A DNA stretch of 64,000 nt, taken from the NCBI GenBank assembly GCA_037381915.1, contig JARRQJ010000021.1:21257-85256 (forward strand), read 5' to 3'. Of this stretch, positions 60,511 through 64,000 are shown piece by piece. Every line of letters begins with the position of its first letter. Position 1 is the stretch's first letter. Below the pieces are notes generated by a model. The model had not been told where the DNA came from and ran no database searches. It was given only the letters and a program-made list of their open reading frames with translations. A program made the translations under genes and the position numbers. Origin of the DNA: JARRQJ01 sp037381915. GTDB lineage: Bacteria > Pseudomonadota > Gammaproteobacteria > DRLM01.

Positions 60511-61245
60511 CGAATTCACCACATTCTCAAGCAGCCGCCGCACCTTCTCCATGCCTTGACTGACGGTCTGCTCGATCTCCTGCATGGTAATGGGGCCCGC
60601 GCCGCGCCCCGCCGCCTTGTTTACCACTACGGCGCAGGTGGCGTAACAAAGCTCCATCTCCCGCGCCAGGGCCGCCTCGGGCATGCCGGTCATGCCTACC
60701 AGGGTGCAGCCGTCACGGGCCATGCGTTCGACTTCCGCCGCCGTCTCCAGACGCGGCCCTTCGGTGGTGGCGTAGGTGCCATGGGGGACACACGCCAGCC
60801 CCGTCGCGTCGCAGGCGCGGATCAATACCTGGCGCAGCGACTCGCAATAAGGCTCGGTGAAATCGATGTGCGTGACATGGCTCAAACCTTCGGCGAAAAA
60901 GGTGCTTTCCCGCGCCGCGGTGTAATCGATGATCTGATCGGGGATCGCCAGCACGCCGGGCGGCAGATCATCGGCGATGCCCCCTACCGCCGCCACGGCG
61001 ATGACGTTCTTGACGCCGGTATTGTGGAGGGCCCATATATTGGCGCGGTAATTGATCCGGTGGGGCGGGATGGTATGGCCGTAGCCGTGGCGCGCCAGAA
61101 ACACCACCGCCTTCCCCGACAACACGCCGTGGGTAAGCGGACCGGAAGGTTCACCGAAGGGCGTATGTACCACTTCGCGTTTGGTGATCTCCAAATTCTT
61201 GAGAGTGGTGAGGCCGGTGCCGCCGATTATCGCCAATTCCGTCAT
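60382..61245 (-). CDS. S-methyl-5'-thioinosine phosphorylase with repeat-encoded tail
   Basis: 287 aa from ATG 61245 (MTELAIIGGTGLTTL), with GAGGA ahead of it. PNP/MTAP family: LARHGYGHTIPPHRINYRANIWAL, VAAVGGI, TEGPRLETAAEVERMARDGCTLVGMTGMPEAALAREMELCYATCAVV. The Met-Thr-Gly-Met site and the absence of an Asn-Asp purine site as in MTAP suggest the inosine-specific form, by analogy with Pseudomonas. The native protein would end near residue 243 (MEKVRRLLENVV); the remaining ~43 residues come from repeat copy B. It lies 10 bp after hpt. Confidence 0.87.
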   Translation of the reverse strand: MTELAIIGGTGLTTLKNLEITKREVVHTPFGEPSGPLTHGVLSGKAVVFLARHGYGHTIPPHRINYRANIWALHNTGVKNVIAVAAVGGIADDLPPGVLAIPDQIIDYTAARESTFFAEGLSHVTHIDFTEPYCESLRQVLIRACDATGLACVPHGTYATTEGPRLETAAEVERMARDGCTLVGMTGMPEAALAREMELCYATCAVVVNKAAGRGAGPITMQEIEQTVSQGMEKVRRLLENVVNSSLPPQGGEVEKEKVRWTFFLPNGCTLFSCTPGRIQDGGGVIN

Positions 61246-61255
61246 AGCCGATTCC

Positions 61256-61816
61256 TCACGCCTCATCCGGGATGGCGTAGATGCCCGGCACGTTGCGCAG
61301 ATAGCCCTTGTAATCCATACCGCAGCCGAACACATAGCGATCATCGACCTCGTAACCCACGAAGTCAGCCTGCAAGCCGTTCTGGCGCTTGCTGCGCTTG
61401 TCCAGCAATACGGCGATATACACCTCGCGGGCGCCCGCTTCGCGGCATCCGCGGCAAATCTCCGCCATGGTGACGCCCTCGTCGAGAATGTCGTCGATCA
61501 GCAGCACCACCTTGTCCTGCAGCGAGGCAGACGGACGCACCAGCCAGTGCAATTCCCCGCCGCGGGTGCCGCCGCGATAACGGGTGGCATGGAGATAATC
61601 CATCTGCAATGGGAAATCGAGCCGGGGCAGCAATTGTCCTGCGGGTATCATGCCGCCGACCATGACCGCCATCACCACCGGATTGCTCTCCCGCAGGCGC
61701 TCGCTGATAGCGGCGGCCATACGGTCATAGGCGGCCTCGATATCCTCTTTGGAGTAAATTAGATCTGCACGCGCGTAAACGTCGCGAATTTCCTGGGGCG
61801 AAACCGTGCCGGACAT
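61256..61816 (-). CDS. hpt: Hypoxanthine-guanine phosphoribosyltransferase
   Basis: 186 aa, type I PRTase. The PRPP loop is VVLLIDDILDEGVTMAEI near 103-120 (LIDDxxDxGxT), with MVGGMIPAGQLL and DYLHATRYRGGTRGGELHW upstream. It makes IMP/GMP from free bases; the phosphorylase encoded next releases hypoxanthine from methylthioinosine, so the pair forms a salvage route. Third gene of the minus-strand run CCP-OMP-hpt-phosphorylase. Confidence 0.92.
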   Translation of the reverse strand: MSGTVSPQEIRDVYARADLIYSKEDIEAAYDRMAAAISERLRESNPVVMAVMVGGMIPAGQLLPRLDFPLQMDYLHATRYRGGTRGGELHWLVRPSASLQDKVVLLIDDILDEGVTMAEICRGCREAGAREVYIAVLLDKRSKRQNGLQADFVGYEVDDRYVFGCGMDYKGYLRNVPGIYAIPDEA

Positions 61817-61862
61817 AATAAATTTGATGCTTAGTGCGTATTTGCCACGGGATTATAGGCGC

Positions 61863-62510
61863 TTAGAAATCCAACGTCACCCCTAAGGACGGGAAGTCCA
61901 CGCCCCGGTTCATGGTGCTGGCAAACCGCACCGTGGTATGTTCCCATTCGGCACGCACGTGCCAGCGCCGGTACACGCGCAGATCGACGCCCGCGCCGTA
62001 GATTAGGCTTATGCCGTCGTCATGCAGCGTCTGTTCATCGGAAAGCGCCAGTGTGCCGCCGGCAAGGGTGGGCCTGGAAAACATGGTAGTGTCCCACACG
62101 AAGACACCGCCCCGCGCGAATAGCGCGAAGCGGTCCCGGTAGGGCAAAAAAAGCACGCCCGTCAAACTCATTCCCTTAGCCCGCGCCCTGCCGAACACGT
62201 TGCCCGTCTGCCAGATGGAAGGCATAGCGCCCGGCTCATAGGCCGAAAACTTCGTGTCACCGAAGTGCAGGTAGCTCAGTTCACCGCCGACGTAAGGCGT
62301 AAAGCGATAACCGGCGGTCACCTTGTAGGCGAAGCTTTCATTTTCTATCGCCATGTTGGTGAGGGTGCCGTCGTCCCAGTCCCCGCTACGCAGCCCCACG
62401 TTGCTGCGGCCCGCCGCCACGCCGCCGTACCAGCCCGCCGCGGCCGCCGAGCCGGTCACGACGGAACAGCAGGCCGCCAAGGCCAGCACGGGAAATGCCT
62501 TCATTCCCAT
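61863..62510 (-). CDS. Outer membrane beta-barrel protein (OmpA-like barrel)
   Basis: 215 aa from ATG 62510 (or 62504). Signal peptide up to SAAAA, then eight alternating strands: WYGGVAAGRSNVGL, FAYKVTAGYRFTPYVGGELSYLHFGD, SLTGVLFLPYRDRFALFARGGVFV, GISLIYGAGVDLRVYRRWHVRAEWEHTTV and a C-terminal Phe (GVTLDF), as in the OmpA transmembrane/OMP_b-brl family. No C-terminal peptidoglycan domain. Starts 4 bp after the peroxidase stop, so they are cotranscribed. Function unknown. Confidence 0.85.
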   Translation of the reverse strand: MGMKAFPVLALAACCSVVTGSAAAAGWYGGVAAGRSNVGLRSGDWDDGTLTNMAIENESFAYKVTAGYRFTPYVGGELSYLHFGDTKFSAYEPGAMPSIWQTGNVFGRARAKGMSLTGVLFLPYRDRFALFARGGVFVWDTTMFSRPTLAGGTLALSDEQTLHDDGISLIYGAGVDLRVYRRWHVRAEWEHTTVRFASTMNRGVDFPSLGVTLDF

Positions 62511-62514
62511 GCGC

Positions 62515-63633
62515 TCATGGATGGGCCGCGGCAGCGCCCGTGGCTTGCATTCCCTTGGCCTGGGAGGCGGTCCGCTGCCAGGGCCACACTACGTCAACGG
62601 GTGCCGGAGGCAACTTGGGCATGGTTTGCGCCGGGAAATGGCCGGTGAGGCTCTCGAGAAAGGCCACGATGTCGCGAGTCTGTTCGATGGTCAAGGTGGC
62701 CTTGTCTTGGGTACGTGCCATGACCCGCACCGCCTCGCTCAAGGTCGGGACACTGCCGTTGTGAAAATAGGGACCGGTGACCGCGATGTTGCGCAGCACC
62801 GGCAGGCGAAACAGCCGCTTCTCGCCGGGATCGTGGCTGAATTCATAGCGGCCGATATCGGCGGTGAGGTTGTATTGCTTATCGTATTTACTGCCTACGA
62901 AGTTAGGGAACAATTCGTAAAAACCGTCACCCATCTTGAGATAGGGGCCCGGCGCCGGACCGGCGAAATTCGGACCGAAATGGCAGGCCATGCAACCGAC
63001 CTCGCGGAAGTCGTTGAGGCCGCGCTTGGCGGATGCCGACAAGGCGGACTTGTTGCCGCGGATGTAATGGTCGAAGGCGCTGCCCGGCGTGACCAGCGTG
63101 CGGATGTACGAGGCGAGGGCCTTGGCGGCGTTGTCGAGCGTGGCGCTGTCCCGACCGGCGAACACCTTGGCGAATTCCTTGCGATAGCCGGGGATTCGTT
63201 CCAGGCGGAACTGCACGGCACGGGCGTCGGGCATGGCCATCACCGTATCGTCGAGCAAGTGGCTGTGGAGCTGTTGTTCCAGGCTGCGCGCCCGCCCGTC
63301 CCAGTAATATACGGACTGGTAGGCCACATTCCACACCGTGGGCGCGTTGCGACGGGTGGGCTTGCCCAAAGCCCCCACGGAGACCGCCCGGTTATCCTGG
63401 CCGCCCGCCATCACGTTGTGACAGCTGTTGCAGGATACCGTGCCGCTCACCGACAAGCGGCGGTCGAAATAGAGTTGCTTGCCGAGTGTGATCTTCGCCT
63501 CGCTCTGCGGATTGTCTTTGGGGATCGGAACCTTGTCGGGCAGCGGTTGCAAAAAATCGTAGGCCGCCGCCCCCGTCGCATATCCCAAGCCCATCGCCGT
63601 CAACACTACCATCGGCCACATCCGCTTTAACAT
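62515..63633 (-). CDS. Di-heme cytochrome c peroxidase
   Basis: 372 aa from ATG 63633 with AAGGAG upstream. Signal peptide up to ATGAAA, then two c-type heme sites: CNSCH near residue 67 and CMACH near 215; GYFHNGSVPTLSEAVRVMA near the C-terminus is the family block. Reduces H2O2 in the periplasm with electrons from cytochrome c or a cupredoxin. Followed by an outer membrane barrel gene at 4 bp. Length and spacing fit the CcpA/MauG family, the peroxidase branch. Confidence 0.93.
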   Translation of the reverse strand: MLKRMWPMVVLTAMGLGYATGAAAYDFLQPLPDKVPIPKDNPQSEAKITLGKQLYFDRRLSVSGTVSCNSCHNVMAGGQDNRAVSVGALGKPTRRNAPTVWNVAYQSVYYWDGRARSLEQQLHSHLLDDTVMAMPDARAVQFRLERIPGYRKEFAKVFAGRDSATLDNAAKALASYIRTLVTPGSAFDHYIRGNKSALSASAKRGLNDFREVGCMACHFGPNFAGPAPGPYLKMGDGFYELFPNFVGSKYDKQYNLTADIGRYEFSHDPGEKRLFRLPVLRNIAVTGPYFHNGSVPTLSEAVRVMARTQDKATLTIEQTRDIVAFLESLTGHFPAQTMPKLPPAPVDVVWPWQRTASQAKGMQATGAAAAHP

Positions 63634-63794
63634 CGTGGGCGTTCTCCTTTCATCTGACCTAGGGCCCGCGCGACACCGCCTTTCCCAGGCGATCTGGGTA
63701 CCCGGGTTCGGCGGGGCAAACACCATGAAGTATCGTTCAGCGGGCTATTAGGGTCTGTTAACGCTACGGAATCAATCACAACGAATCCGCGATT

Positions 63795-64000
63795 TTACAC
63801 CAAATCGGGAGTATCCGGCCGATCGCATTCGGCCACCGCCTGGAGCGCTTCCTGCCAACTCGACTCCAGGCGCACGTGTACGCGGTCCAGCTTGCCGCGG
63901 CCGTGCAGCCGCGCCAGGCGCAATTGCGCGGCGGGATTGCGGTAGCCGGCCATGCGGTCCACCACCGCCGGGATCGCGCTCAGCTCGTTGCACAGCAACA
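63795..64000 (-). CDS. Unidentified gene, 5' part beyond the window
   Basis: The frame is open to the right edge and stops with TAA at 63795-63797; about 68 residues remain: CNELSAIPAVVDRMAGYRN, AAQLRLARLHGRGKLDRV, ending CDRPDTPDLV. I do not recognise it. It is on the same strand as the peroxidase but 161 bp upstream. A second open frame (63772-63993) overlaps; the chosen one has the more protein-like composition, which is weak evidence. Confidence 0.35.
   Translation of the reverse strand, partial: LLCNELSAIPAVVDRMAGYRNPAAQLRLARLHGRGKLDRVHVRLESSWQEALQAVAECDRPDTPDLV

Overview
The window is a stretch of core chromosome from a GC-rich gammaproteobacterium. Gene order matches the gammaproteobacterial backbone in several blocks: aat-bpt-infA, clpA-clpS/cspD, icd/rluE-nudJ-mnmA-hflD-purB, thrS-infC-rpmI-rplT-pheS-pheT-ihfA-merR-tRNA-Pro, and mfd near csiV. 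No plasmid, prophage, CRISPR array or intact insertion sequence was seen. The exact genus cannot be told from the sequence alone. A free-living, sulfur- or iron-oxidiser-like order (Chromatiales, Acidiferrobacterales or similar) would fit, but this is a guess.

Layout. 1-5.3 kb: end of a DUF482 gene, then an N-degron set: two aminoacyl-protein transferases (aat, bpt), the adaptor clpS and the unfoldase clpA, with infA and cspD. 5.3-12.9 kb: icd facing rluE-nudJ-mnmA-hflD-purB, a structured-RNA candidate, rnd and a VOC protein. 13-16.5 kb: a three-gene glycerol/glycerophosphodiester operon (FGGY kinase, GDPD, short GlpD-like oxidase). 16.5-25.2 kb: DUF4124 protein, aldolase/SDR fusion, DUF488, ettA, EAL-HDOD protein, pcm, ispG. 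25.7-30.7 kb: a DUF2934 protein and an adaptor-ATPase-permease-permease exporter operon. 30.8-38.5 kb (minus strand): rimK, Ca/Na antiporter, ppnN, an operon of four lipoproteins (LPP20, LpoB-like, COG3014-like, LPP20) and a DUF2892 protein.

38.7-40.5 kb is the accessory-looking part: a small unknown gene, a LexA-like S24 autoprotease behind a strong promoter full of palindromes and apparently without a 5' leader, and right behind it the wreck of a Y-family DNA polymerase. 40.5-48.6 kb: the translation block, from tRNA-Pro back to thrS and tRNA-Val, with repeats lodged between its genes, a 57-bp tandem duplication inside pheT, and an infC that must use a rare ATT or ATC start. 48.7-59.2 kb: uvrB, an aspartate aminotransferase-like gene, a FimT/GspH pilin, tRNA-Asn, a Smr protein, mfd, a repeat-rich gap, def and csiV. 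59.5-64 kb: a PagL-like lipid A deacylase, then (minus strand) a di-heme peroxidase, a beta-barrel protein, hpt and an S-methyl-5'-thioinosine phosphorylase whose C-terminus is encoded by an intergenic repeat, and a cut-off gene at the edge.

The most unusual signals are the LexA-like control region with its dead polymerase partner, a family of composite hairpin repeats (three copies between 57.2 and 60.5 kb) of which one has become coding sequence, the pheT duplication, and the three-hairpin RNA candidate between purB and rnd.
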